NCBI GenBank assembly: GCA_016786725.1
Contig: JAEUVU010000019.1
Coordinates: 186,001-250,000, forward strand
Reading direction: 5' to 3'
DNA: 64,000 bases
Origin: Ferruginibacter sp.
GTDB lineage: Bacteria; Bacteroidota; Bacteroidia; Chitinophagales; Chitinophagaceae
A program made the position numbers and the translations under genes. The notes beneath the pieces were generated by a model that worked only from the letters and a program-made list of their open reading frames with translations, was not told where the DNA came from and did not search any database. Below are positions 17,444 to 26,036 of this stretch, in pieces (the stretch's first letter is position 1; each line of letters opens with the position of its first letter).

Positions 17444-19096
17444 TTATTTATAAAGAATTTCGTAATACTCTTTGGCCATGCGGTTACTGTCAAACTGCCA
17501 GCGTACATCACGCATTCCGTTCCTGGTTATCTCACGCCATACCTCAGGATTTTCATAATAAAGTGGCAACACCTGGTTTTCAAGTATCTCGTACAGTTTA
17601 TTCAGATCATATTCATCCTGTTCATGCACACTCACATTTTCATAATCAATAGGTGGCACAACAAATCCATTATTGCCATGATTTATAAATTCGCAGATCC
17701 AGCCATCATGTGTGCTGCAATTAACTGCGCCGTTCATAGCTGCCGTCATTCCGCTGGTGCCACTTGCCTCCCTGGGCACTCTTGGATTATTCAGCCAGAG
17801 ATCGGCAGCTTGTTTTAACCTTTTACTCAGCCCAAGTTCATATCCAATACACACTGCCACATGATCGTACTTTTTGCTTAAATGAACCAGCATATTAAAA
17901 TCGCTGATGGCAGGATAATCAACAGGGTACGGCTTTCCGGCCCAAATGATCTGCACGGGATATTTGGGATTACTTAATAAGGCTTCAAATCTCTGTTCAT
18001 CACGGGTTATCAGTTCAGCTCTTTTGTAACCGGCAAAACGGCGTGCCCAAACAATAGTAAAAACATCGGGGTTAAAAAGCTTGCCGGTTTGATCTGCCAC
18101 TACATCAAAGGCACGTTTCTTTAAGTATCTTTTACGGTCAATAAACCCTGCTTCGTTGTTTTCATCCATAAAACGATACAATTGCTTATCTGCCCAATAA
18201 TGCCAGTTTTGTGCATTGGTTATGGCTTTTATTTCGCAAATGCCATCATATTTTTTCCAAAGCTGCCGGCTCACTTCACCATGCAACTGGCTTACGCCAT
18301 TGGCTAACTTTGCAAAACGCAATGCAGCCAGTGAGTGGTTGAACAAATCGCCTTCCATTCCTGTTAGTTTTCTCACATCATCTAATTTCATTCCGCAGAA
18401 ATAGCCCATTTTTTCGCAAAGATGTATATCATGCTTTTCATTGCCGGCTTCTTCGGGTGTATGTGTTGTAAAAACAAGGCGCCTTTTTATATCCTCAACA
18501 TTACCAAATTTTTTGTAGAGGTAAAAGGCAGAACTGATCGCATGCGCTTCGTTCAGATGATACAGCTCAGGATTAAAGTTCAGTTCATCCATTAGTTTGG
18601 CACCGCCAACACCCAACAAAATAAACTGGGCCACTTTGGTAGCAACATTGGCATCATACAAGCGATGGGTAATAGTTTGAGAAACATAATCATTCTCCGG
18701 CAGATCGGTACTTAATAAAAATAAAGGGGCCGATTTAAATGTTTCAGGATTAAGGTACCAAACCTTTACCCAAACCGGGTGCTCATGAATATCTATTTGA
18801 AATTTAATTCCGGTATCTTCCAGGAAGTTGTAGATTTTTTCGTTCCACTGCACCTGCAGGGTTTGATCCTGGTTACGGGCCTGGTCGTAATAACCGTATT
18901 TCCACAAAATACCAATACCTACCAGGTTCTGGCGCAATTCGTAGGCACTACGCATATGAGAGCCGCTTAAAAAACCTAAACCGCCGCTGTAAATTTTTAA
19001 TGGCTGGCTTACCGCAAATTCCATTGAGAAATAAGCAATGCGTTTACTGTATTGCTCATCAACAGGATAGGGTACATTAAAAGAAGAAAAAGTCAT
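17444..19096 (-). CDS. Alpha-glucan phosphorylase homologue (GT35), short form with Thr at the PLP-lysine position
   Basis: The 550-residue protein matches the short alpha-glucan phosphorylase group: I-A-Y-F-S-M-E-F-A at about 18, Y-S-G-G-L-G-F-L-S-G-S-H near 36-47, H-L-N-E-A-H-A near 180, T-T-H-T-P-E-E-A-G-N-E near 210, F-A-G-Y-K-R near 345. Phosphorylases release glucose-1-phosphate from glycogen using PLP bound to a Lys in E-A-S-G-T-x-x-M-K. Here the segment reads E-A-S-G-T-S-G-M-T-A-A-M-N-G with Thr451 (codon ACG). Either the enzyme works without the Schiff-base lysine, this is a non-phosphorylase subfamily, or the copy is inactive. RidA precedes it on the same strand. Confidence 0.82.
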   Translation of the reverse strand: MTFSSFNVPYPVDEQYSKRIAYFSMEFAVSQPLKIYSGGLGFLSGSHMRSAYELRQNLVGIGILWKYGYYDQARNQDQTLQVQWNEKIYNFLEDTGIKFQIDIHEHPVWVKVWYLNPETFKSAPLFLLSTDLPENDYVSQTITHRLYDANVATKVAQFILLGVGGAKLMDELNFNPELYHLNEAHAISSAFYLYKKFGNVEDIKRRLVFTTHTPEEAGNEKHDIHLCEKMGYFCGMKLDDVRKLTGMEGDLFNHSLAALRFAKLANGVSQLHGEVSRQLWKKYDGICEIKAITNAQNWHYWADKQLYRFMDENNEAGFIDRKRYLKKRAFDVVADQTGKLFNPDVFTIVWARRFAGYKRAELITRDEQRFEALLSNPKYPVQIIWAGKPYPVDYPAISDFNMLVHLSKKYDHVAVCIGYELGLSKRLKQAADLWLNNPRVPREASGTSGMTAAMNGAVNCSTHDGWICEFINHGNNGFVVPPIDYENVSVHEQDEYDLNKLYEILENQVLPLYYENPEVWREITRNGMRDVRWQFDSNRMAKEYYEILYK

Positions 19097-19168
19097 AATG
19101 GGTTACAATTAGTTTAAGGCGCAATATTACTGGAAATTTTACATAAACCAGTATGTAAATAATACACA

Positions 19169-19555
19169 TTATCCGTTTACAACGATTGCAGTAACTTCTA
19201 TTTCTATCAACAGGTCTTTATCAATTAAATTCGACACTTCTACCATTGTTGCAACCGGCTTAATATCCTTAAAAAATTCTCCGTGTGCTTTGGCGGCCTC
19301 TTCCCATTTCGAAATATCAGTGATAAAAATCCTTGTCCTAACTACATCTGTCAAATTTGCCCCGGCTTCATGCAATGCTTTTTCAATTTTTCTAAAAATG
19401 AAAACAGTTTGTGTATACATATCATCTTTACCAACCAGCGTATCACCATCCATAGCAGTAGTACCGGCCACTTCAATTACATTACCAACTCTCACAGCAC
19501 GTGAATAACCTACAATATCTTCCCAAGGCGAACCTGAACTTATATTCTTTCTCAT
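19169..19555 (-). CDS. RidA family (YjgF/YER057c/UK114) deaminase
   Basis: RidA proteins hydrolyse reactive enamine/imine intermediates such as 2-aminoacrylate. The 128-residue chain (ATG at 19555) has V-V-R-T-R-I-F-I-T-D-I near residue 80, with the carboxylate-binding Arg, and E-V-S-N-L-I-D-K-D-L-L-I-E-I-E at the C-terminus. This supports the family but with some deviation from the classical RidA end. Start choice is uncertain: an ATG three codons earlier and a TTG nine codons earlier are also in frame. It is divergent from the metalloregulator. Confidence 0.82.
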   Translation of the reverse strand: MRKNISSGSPWEDIVGYSRAVRVGNVIEVAGTTAMDGDTLVGKDDMYTQTVFIFRKIEKALHEAGANLTDVVRTRIFITDISKWEEAAKAHGEFFKDIKPVATMVEVSNLIDKDLLIEIEVTAIVVNG

Positions 19556-19610
19556 AAAGTGCATTTGAGTTAAATATACCAAATGCCAGGGCTTTAATTT
19601 TCAATAATGT

Positions 19611-19641
19611 TTTGATTTTGAGAATTATATTTTTAGTTTTG
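19611..19641 (+). promoter_or_regulatory. Promoter of the metalloregulator-NRAMP operon
   Basis: TTTG at 19611-19614, exactly 19 nt of spacer, then TAGTTTTG at 19634-19641: a full match to the Bacteroidota promoter consensus. Transcription would start about 19647, with a leader of about 17 nt before the ATG at 19664. Confidence 0.8.
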
Positions 19642-19647
19642 TCTAAA
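19632..19647. promoter_or_regulatory. TTTAG-N6-CTAAA palindrome over the -7 box
   Basis: TTTAGTTTTGTCTAAA covers the -7 box TAGTTTTG. The half-sites resemble DtxR/MntR-family operators, in which T/A-rich arms end in TAG/CTA. Its position inside the promoter of a DtxR-type gene suggests metal-dependent autoregulation; this role is inferred. Confidence 0.65.
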
Positions 19648-19663
19648 TTTTATTTTCCGTCAT

Positions 19664-20326
19664 ATGGTTTTTACAACGAGCGAAGAGAATTATATCAAAA
19701 GCATTTTTCACCTGCAGCAGGAAACAGGTTTGGTAAATACCAATTCGCTGGCGGCTGAAATGCATACCAGGCCGGCATCTGTTACCGATATGCTTAAAAA
19801 ACTAAAAAGCAAGAAACTATTGCAGTATGAAAAATACAAAGGCTTTAAATTAAATGAAGCCGGAAAAAAAGCAGCACTTGATATAGTGCGCAAACACAGG
19901 CTCTGGGAATTTTTTCTTGTGGAGAAACTGAAATTTGATTGGGATAAGGTACACCCGATTGCAGAAGAACTTGAACACATAAGCGGCGATGAACTGATAC
20001 AAAGGCTTGATGACTTTCTCGGTAACCCTTCTTTCGATCCGCATGGCGATCCAATACCTGATAAAAACGGCAAAGTGCCTGTCATCAAACAACAAAGCCT
20101 TTCTGAAATTCCCTTCAAAAAAAATGTAACAGTAAGTTCGGTAAGCAATCAAACAGCCCAAATGCTCGATATGCTTAAGCATTACTGCATTGCTATTGGT
20201 ACTCAATTGATGGTGCTTAAAAAATTTGATTTTGATGGTTCGCTGGAAATAAAAGTTTCGAAACAGAATGCCTGTATTATAAGTGAGCAGGTAGCAAAAA
20301 ACGTATTTGTACATGATGTTCAATAA
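19664..20326 (+). CDS. mntR: Metal-dependent transcriptional regulator, DtxR/MntR family
   Basis: The 220-residue protein has an N-terminal winged helix (about 5-65) with recognition region T-R-P-A-S-V-T-D-M-L-K-K-L, a dimerisation domain carrying K-H-R-L-W-E-F-F-L at 77-85 and H-P-I-A-E-E-L-E-H at 97-105, and a C-terminal SH3/FeoA-like part. His78, Glu101, Glu104 and His105 match the MntR/DtxR metal ligands. The two N-terminal ligands of B. subtilis MntR (Asp8, Glu11) align with Asn9 and Lys12, so manganese specificity cannot be assumed. The gene overlaps the NRAMP gene and shares its promoter with the palindrome. Confidence 0.88.
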   Translation: MVFTTSEENYIKSIFHLQQETGLVNTNSLAAEMHTRPASVTDMLKKLKSKKLLQYEKYKGFKLNEAGKKAALDIVRKHRLWEFFLVEKLKFDWDKVHPIAEELEHISGDELIQRLDDFLGNPSFDPHGDPIPDKNGKVPVIKQQSLSEIPFKKNVTVSSVSNQTAQMLDMLKHYCIAIGTQLMVLKKFDFDGSLEIKVSKQNACIISEQVAKNVFVHDVQ

Positions 20327-22193
20327 AACAAACAATGATGCTTCATTAAGTGAGGTGCATGAATCAGTAGATACAACCGTTAAAAAAAACGGGTGGAGAA
20401 GAATATTTTCCTTTTTAGGGCCGGCATACCTTGTTAGTGTAGGCTATATGGACCCAGGTAACTGGGCTACCGACCTGGCAGGTGGCAGCAAGTTTGGCTA
20501 CACATTGATTTGGGTTTTATTAATGAGTAACCTGATGGCCCTTTTACTGCAGGGGCTTTCAGCAAGACTGGGTATCGTAAGAGGAAGAGACCTGGCACAG
20601 GCAAACAGGGAAACTTACCCCCGTGTGATCAATTTCTTTTTATACATTCTTGCAGAAATAGCCATTGCTGCCTGCGATCTTGCCGAAGTGTTGGGAATGG
20701 CAATTGGTATTCAACTATTAACCGGCCTGCCGTTGGTTTGGGGTGTATCCATCACAGTGCTTGATACATTTCTTTTGCTTTACTTACAGCGTCTCGGCAT
20801 TCGCAAAATGGAAGCATTCATTATCACCTTGGTTGGTGTCATTGGTGTTTGTTTTTTAATACAAATGGTGTTAGCAAAGCCCGGAATAGCAGATATTGCC
20901 AGTGGGTTTGTTCCATCTGCAATGAATACAGAAGCTTTATACATAGCAATCGGTATTATTGGCGCTACGGTGATGCCGCATAATTTGTATCTGCATTCGG
21001 CGCTTGTGCAAACACGAAAAATTGACCGGACTGATTTTGGAATTAAACAGGCTATTAAATTCAATCGTATTGATACAACTATTGCATTGAACCTGGCATT
21101 CTTTGTTAATGCCGCCATTTTAATTCTTGCGGCTTCGGTGTTCTTCAAAACCGGCAATTCAGAGGTAGCAGAAATCAAAGAAGCACATCGTTTATTACCT
21201 GCTTTTTTAGGCAATGTGGCGCCGGTACTTTTTGCAGTTGCCTTAATTGCTGCCGGGCAAAGCAGCACCGTTACAGGAACCCTGGCCGGACAGATCATCA
21301 TGGAGGGCTACCTCAGCCTGCGCATCAACCCAATATTACGAAGATTGATAACCCGGCTCATTGCCATCATTCCCGCATTGATCGTAATTATTATCTATGG
21401 AGAAGAAAATGTTGATTCGTTGCTCATTCTTAGCCAGGTAATTTTAAGCTTACAATTAGGATTTGCCATTATTCCTCTTATCCATTTTGTAAGCGACAAA
21501 AAAACAATGGGCAAGTTTGCAATCAATAGAATTCAAAAAACAGCTGCCTGGCTTATAGCATCCGTTCTGGTATTTTTAAATTTAAAAATGCTGGTAAATG
21601 AAATGTCAACTGTTTATACAGACGGCGTATTGTGGCAACAGGTATTAGTAAGTTTGGTTGCTTTGATATGCCTCGCCTTGCTGATATACATAATCATTAG
21701 CCCTCTTGTTTTAAAAAGTGCAAGAACAGCTTCAATAAAAATTCATTCAGAAACCGGTATTATAAACACCCTCGTAATTCCAAGTTTTAATAAAATAGCT
21801 ATTGCATTGGATTTTAGTGAGAATGACGAAAAATTGCTGGCCTATGCCATCGGCCAGGGAAAGGGAAATACACATTACCTGCTGATACATATTGTTGAAA
21901 GCGCTTCTGCAAGGTTATTGGGTGACAAAAGTGATGATTATGAATCAAGAAAGGATAAAGAACGGTTGGACTCATATGTACAGCAATTACAAAGCCGTGG
22001 TTTTACAGCAGAAGGTTTTTTGGGACATACAAACCGGGCAAAAGAAATTGTGCGGATCGCAAAAAATGTTAATGCTGATATGATTGTTATGGGAGCACAT
22101 GGGCACACTGCAATAAAAGATTTTATTTATGGCGAAACAGTAAATACTGTAAGGCATGAATTAAAGATACCGGTACTGATCGTTAATCTGTAG
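20313..22193 (+). CDS. mntH: NRAMP divalent metal transporter fused to a C-terminal UspA domain
   Basis: MntH imports Mn2+ (also Fe2+) with protons. The protein is about 626 residues from the ATG at 20313, inside the last codons of the regulator. D-P-G-N-W-A-T-D-L-A-G (about 46-56) is the metal-binding motif of helix 1, and A-T-V-M-P-H-N-L-Y-L-H near 212-222 the M-P-H motif of helix 6; eleven or so membrane segments follow to about residue 475. From about 490 a soluble UspA-like domain begins (K-I-A-I-A-L-D-F-S-E-N) and ends in G-A-H-G-H-T-A-I-K-D-F-I-Y-G-E-T, the nucleotide-binding pattern. The usual MntH lacks this tail. Confidence 0.93.
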   Translation: MMFNKTNNDASLSEVHESVDTTVKKNGWRRIFSFLGPAYLVSVGYMDPGNWATDLAGGSKFGYTLIWVLLMSNLMALLLQGLSARLGIVRGRDLAQANRETYPRVINFFLYILAEIAIAACDLAEVLGMAIGIQLLTGLPLVWGVSITVLDTFLLLYLQRLGIRKMEAFIITLVGVIGVCFLIQMVLAKPGIADIASGFVPSAMNTEALYIAIGIIGATVMPHNLYLHSALVQTRKIDRTDFGIKQAIKFNRIDTTIALNLAFFVNAAILILAASVFFKTGNSEVAEIKEAHRLLPAFLGNVAPVLFAVALIAAGQSSTVTGTLAGQIIMEGYLSLRINPILRRLITRLIAIIPALIVIIIYGEENVDSLLILSQVILSLQLGFAIIPLIHFVSDKKTMGKFAINRIQKTAAWLIASVLVFLNLKMLVNEMSTVYTDGVLWQQVLVSLVALICLALLIYIIISPLVLKSARTASIKIHSETGIINTLVIPSFNKIAIALDFSENDEKLLAYAIGQGKGNTHYLLIHIVESASARLLGDKSDDYESRKDKERLDSYVQQLQSRGFTAEGFLGHTNRAKEIVRIAKNVNADMIVMGAHGHTAIKDFIYGETVNTVRHELKIPVLIVNL

Positions 22194-22764
22194 CAAGTGC
22201 GGCAAGCTGTTCATTAATTTTCTTATTCCAGGCAAATTGCATACTTTCTATTCTTCCGTTGGAAGTTTGTCCGTCGTATTCGTCCTGCGTCTTATTAAGT
22301 GCTTCAAAACAATCGTCATGAATCTTTTCAACAACTGAAGCAAAATTTGATTTTGTCAGCTTTGCTTCTTTCAGCATTTGAATAAACTTACAGGTGTTAA
22401 TATAGGTAATATCATAATGGTGTTGCTCATGCTCGAGCGCATAATTTGTTTTCATACCTCTTTTTACCCATGATTTATTTTTATTGAAGTAGCAGAATAC
22501 CGTAATATTAATAGTTGTTCTATTGTTGTACGATTGCATGCTCATACGATAACCAAACCCTGATTGTGTTATAGCGGCTGCAGGGCTTGCTGCATCTGGC
22601 CTCCCTTTAAAATCAGCCCAACTGAGTTTACGGTCAGTTTCATAGTAAATGGTATCACCTGAATACCCCGGCTTTATGCTTTGCCACTGGATATTAACTG
22701 TTAGCTGTGCAAAAGCAGCCTCCGTTGTGATCACTGAGAAAATGAGAAAAAAATATTTTACCAT
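22183..22764 (-). CDS. Secreted DUF922-like putative zinc peptidase
   Basis: The 193-residue protein has a signal peptide (about 1-19, cleavage near A-F-A-Q). The motif Y-A-L-E-H-E-Q-H-H-Y-D-I contains H-E-x-x-H at residues 112-116. DUF922-type proteins are thought to be metallopeptidases on this basis; no activity is proven here. The rest has W-A-D-F-K-G-R-P near residue 49, also common in the family. It is convergent with mntH and overlaps its end by 11 bases. Confidence 0.75.
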   Translation of the reverse strand: MVKYFFLIFSVITTEAAFAQLTVNIQWQSIKPGYSGDTIYYETDRKLSWADFKGRPDAASPAAAITQSGFGYRMSMQSYNNRTTINITVFCYFNKNKSWVKRGMKTNYALEHEQHHYDITYINTCKFIQMLKEAKLTKSNFASVVEKIHDDCFEALNKTQDEYDGQTSNGRIESMQFAWNKKINEQLAALATD

Positions 22765-22799
22765 ACTTATTGTAAAAATAACTCAAAGGGCCTTTTCTC

Positions 22800-23798
22800 T
22801 TATTTCTGCAATCGCTGCTTTACGAGATTTACAATATCGTTAACAGCTATTTTCTCCATGCACTTAAAATGACCAAGAGGGCATTTGTTGTAACCGATTT
22901 TGCTGCAGGGCCTGCACCAGAGTTTGTTTATTTCAATCACATCATATTGCACATTGGAACGCCTGCCGTAATATGGATACATACCAAAGGCAGGAACCGT
23001 ATTTCCCCAAACAGAAATAACCGGCTTTTGCAGGGCGGCTGCAATATGCATCAGGCCTGTATCGTGTGTAATTACCAGTTTTGATTTCTTTAGCAGGCTG
23101 GCCGATTCGTTTAGGTTAAATTTGCCGCAGGCATTGTAAATTTTTATTTCGTCCACTTTGGCTATGGCCTTACCGTCTTCGTAATCTTCTTTACCACCCA
23201 GTAAAATAATGGGGTGGTCAATGGCTGCACAAAGTTCCTCCAGTTTATGTAAGGGAAGTTTTTTGGTTGCCAGCGCCGCACCTATCACAACAGCTATATA
23301 ACCATGCATATGTGAAGTGGGCAAATCGCTTTCCTTCACCTCATCAAAATGCGGAATAAAATAGTCGAGTCCCATGCCATCGTTTTTCACGTGCAAAGCT
23401 CTTGTGCATTCAAAGTTCCTGTCAACAATATGTTTATCCGGGAGCGTATTTACTTTTAAATTGGTGAGGATGAATTTCTGAACATTCAGTTTATTAAAAG
23501 AGAAAGCCTTTACCTTTTTAAGATGCTTTTTGATCCGCAGTGTACGAAGGTTATGATGCAGGTCAATTATATAATCATATGCTTCTGCACCAAGTTCCTC
23601 CAGCATTTGGTCAAAACTGTTATCAAGTATGTGTATTTTGTTTATGTATGGATTGTGCTCTACAATACCCTTAAAAGTTTTTTTTGTAAGGAAGTGTATT
23701 TCGGCATCAGGATATTGTTTGCGCAGGCAACGGATCACCGGTGTAGTTAACACAATATCGCCAATGGAGGAAAAACGTATGATGAGAAATTTTGCCAT
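22800..23798 (-). CDS. Glycosyltransferase family 9 (heptosyltransferase-like)
   Basis: The 332-residue protein starts K-F-L-I-I-R-F-S-S-I-G-D-I-V-L-T-T-P-V, the classic GT9 opening, and has H-D-T-G-L-M-H-I-A-A-A near residue 245 and N-T-V-P-A-F near 268. GT9 enzymes add heptose-type sugars to the LPS core or related glycans in the cytoplasm. A late Cys-rich stretch (W-C-R-P-C-S, then K-C-P-L-G-H-F-K-C) is typical of some ADP-heptose transferases. It is the downstream neighbour of the MFS gene on the same strand, 33 nt away. Confidence 0.88.
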   Translation of the reverse strand: MAKFLIIRFSSIGDIVLTTPVIRCLRKQYPDAEIHFLTKKTFKGIVEHNPYINKIHILDNSFDQMLEELGAEAYDYIIDLHHNLRTLRIKKHLKKVKAFSFNKLNVQKFILTNLKVNTLPDKHIVDRNFECTRALHVKNDGMGLDYFIPHFDEVKESDLPTSHMHGYIAVVIGAALATKKLPLHKLEELCAAIDHPIILLGGKEDYEDGKAIAKVDEIKIYNACGKFNLNESASLLKKSKLVITHDTGLMHIAAALQKPVISVWGNTVPAFGMYPYYGRRSNVQYDVIEINKLWCRPCSKIGYNKCPLGHFKCMEKIAVNDIVNLVKQRLQK

Positions 23799-23831
23799 AT
23801 TTTCATTGCCGCACAGGCACCGGAAGCAGCA

Positions 23832-25067
23832 TTATTCTTCTATGTAATTTAAATCTTTATGAAAAGTTTCTTTAATCATGAGAGCAGCAATAACTGTTAT
23901 ACTCATAATTACAATAGCCGTTATCCAGCCACCGGTTACATAATCAGTAACACCCCTGCATAATTTAAACAAAGGCAGTATCATTACGGTAAGCATACCT
24001 CTTACCATATTGGGAATGGTTGTGGCTGCTGTAGCCCTTATATTTGTTCCAAACTGCTCTGCCCCCATAGTTACAAATATTGCCCAAAAACCGGTGCCAA
24101 AACCCAGCCCGGCACATATCCAGTACATTTGAGCAGCACTGCCATTCCATTGAATTGTAAAAAACAAAACCATGAATACGGCTGTGATAAAATAAAAAAG
24201 ATACAATGCTTTTTTCCTGCTTTTAAACCATTGGCTGATGAAGCCTATCAACACATCACCCACTGCAATAGCAGCATACGCATACATAATGGCTTTGCCA
24301 GGGTCTATCTTTTCTGCAATACCCATTTGTTTGCCGAACTCACTGCTAAAAGTAACCAGCACACCAATAACAAACCAGGTGGGCAGGCCAATTAAAATGC
24401 TGCACAAATATTTGCGCAACCGTTCTTTTGTATTAAACAGCATAAAGAAATTGCCTCTCTGCACATTCAATTTTTTAACTTTATGAAACATGCCTGATTC
24501 AAAAACTGATATTCTCAGTAACAATAACAGCAATCCCAATCCCCCGCCAATAAAATAACAGGTACGCCAGTCAAAATTTTCTTTCATTATAAAAGCCACT
24601 ACAGCTCCAGTTAAACCAATGCCCGCCACCAGCGATGTGGCAATACCTCTTTTACTTTTGTGGGTAAGTTCAGAAACCAATGTAATGCCTGCGCCTAATT
24701 CGCCTGCAAGGCCTATTCCTGCAATAAAGCGTATGATCTTAAACTGGTCGGCTGTTTGTACAAACCCGTTGGCTATATTGGCAAGTGAGTATAAAATGAT
24801 GGATCCAAACAAAACACTCAACCTTCCTTTTTTATCACCCATAACACCCCAGATGATACCCCCTATTAAAAGGCCACCCATCTGCCACATGATAATGCTT
24901 TCTCCTTCTGATAAGATTTCAGTTTCGCTTAATCCTAATGATTTTAAGGCAGGTACCCTTGTTATACTAAATAAAAGCAGGTCATAAATATCCACAAAAT
25001 AGCCAAGGGCGGCTACTATTACGGCAATATTAAAAACGGAAGCAGGTTTATTAGAGGGCGTGTTCAT
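23832..25067 (-). CDS. MFS transporter, sugar/metabolite:H+ symporter type
   Basis: The 411-residue protein has twelve membrane segments, the loop 2-3 motif W-G-V-M-G-D-K-K-G-R-L, and R-F-I-A-G-I-G-L-A-G-E-L-G-A-G in segment 4, as in the sugar or aromatic-acid porter MFS groups (R-x-x-x-G-x-G-x-G-G-E). The ATG at 25067 is preferred over one seven codons earlier because A-A-A-A-G-G lies just before it. It overlaps the DedA gene by 17 bases, indicating coupled translation. Substrate is unknown. Confidence 0.85.
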   Translation of the reverse strand: MNTPSNKPASVFNIAVIVAALGYFVDIYDLLLFSITRVPALKSLGLSETEILSEGESIIMWQMGGLLIGGIIWGVMGDKKGRLSVLFGSIILYSLANIANGFVQTADQFKIIRFIAGIGLAGELGAGITLVSELTHKSKRGIATSLVAGIGLTGAVVAFIMKENFDWRTCYFIGGGLGLLLLLLRISVFESGMFHKVKKLNVQRGNFFMLFNTKERLRKYLCSILIGLPTWFVIGVLVTFSSEFGKQMGIAEKIDPGKAIMYAYAAIAVGDVLIGFISQWFKSRKKALYLFYFITAVFMVLFFTIQWNGSAAQMYWICAGLGFGTGFWAIFVTMGAEQFGTNIRATAATTIPNMVRGMLTVMILPLFKLCRGVTDYVTGGWITAIVIMSITVIAALMIKETFHKDLNYIEE

Positions 25068-26004
25068 CAACCTTTTTCTTTTTGCCAAAAAATAATTTTA
25101 TTAAAACAGGAGCCGTTGTTACCAATACAATTGCTATTACAATAACTTCTAAATGTTTTTCGAGGTCGAGGCCAAACTGTTTTTTTGTAAACTCATTTAA
25201 ATAATGACCCATGAAAAGCATGGATACTACCCATGCAATGCAGCCTACAATATTATAAAAGCCAAATTTCTTTTTATCCATGCCAACAATGCCTGCTACT
25301 ATTGGCGCAAATGTGCGTACCAAAGGCAGGAACCTTGCAAACACAATTGCTCCACCCCCATGCTTATCATAAAAATCTTTTGCCTGGTATAAATATTTTT
25401 TCTTGAACAGCCACCTGTCTCGCCAGTTGTACATAGCCGGGCCTACTTTACGGCCGGTAATATAACCAACCGTATTACCCAAAATTCCTGCAATACTGCA
25501 TAGAGCAGCAATTATTAAAAGATTTATGAAGTCGTTACCTGTATTTAAAGAGATGGAATCAACCAATGGGGTACTAAGAATACCTGCAACAAATAAAAGA
25601 GAATCGCCCGGGAAAAAGAAACCAACAAACAATCCTGTTTCTGCAAAAATGATAAAAAGCAATAACCACAGGCCGCCATATAAAATATAGAACATCGGAG
25701 TCAGCAGGTCTGTCCAGGTAAATTGCTTTTCGATTACGATCTGTTTGCTGGAGCTTATATCTTTTACTGCAATGATTTTGGTATCATATCCTGCATGCAG
25801 AATTGTTATTGAATCTGCAACAGGCCTGCCGACAGTTACATTACCCGAATCATCAGTAGTGTAATCAATATTATTAATGTTCACTTTCGCATTTTCAAGC
25901 GACTGTTTGTATTGATTACTGAGGTTTATCCTCATCGAATCCTGTGCAAAAACTGTTGAATTTAACAGCAAAAAAAAGAAAAGAGAAAAAACAAACTGCT
26001 TCAT
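25051..26004 (-). CDS. DedA-family membrane protein with an extra N-terminal periplasmic domain
   Basis: DedA (SNARE-associated/VTT) proteins act in membrane homeostasis and lipid scrambling. The 317-residue chain (ATG at 26004) starts with a signal-like hydrophobic segment ending in V-F-A-Q, then about 85 residues resembling a carboxypeptidase-regulatory/peg-type beta sandwich (T-T-D-D-S-G-N-V-T-V). Membrane segments follow, with F-F-P-G-D-S-L-L-F and A-R-F-L-P-L-V-R-T-F-A-P, the DedA signature. Typical DedA proteins have about 200 residues and no such front domain. A longer reading frame overlapping the symporter gene was rejected because it adds no signal. Confidence 0.85.
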   Translation of the reverse strand: MKQFVFSLFFFLLLNSTVFAQDSMRINLSNQYKQSLENAKVNINNIDYTTDDSGNVTVGRPVADSITILHAGYDTKIIAVKDISSSKQIVIEKQFTWTDLLTPMFYILYGGLWLLLFIIFAETGLFVGFFFPGDSLLFVAGILSTPLVDSISLNTGNDFINLLIIAALCSIAGILGNTVGYITGRKVGPAMYNWRDRWLFKKKYLYQAKDFYDKHGGGAIVFARFLPLVRTFAPIVAGIVGMDKKKFGFYNIVGCIAWVVSMLFMGHYLNEFTKKQFGLDLEKHLEVIVIAIVLVTTAPVLIKLFFGKKKKVDEHAL

Positions 26005-26036
26005 AAACCTGTTTAAATATTTTTTTATTGCTGTAT

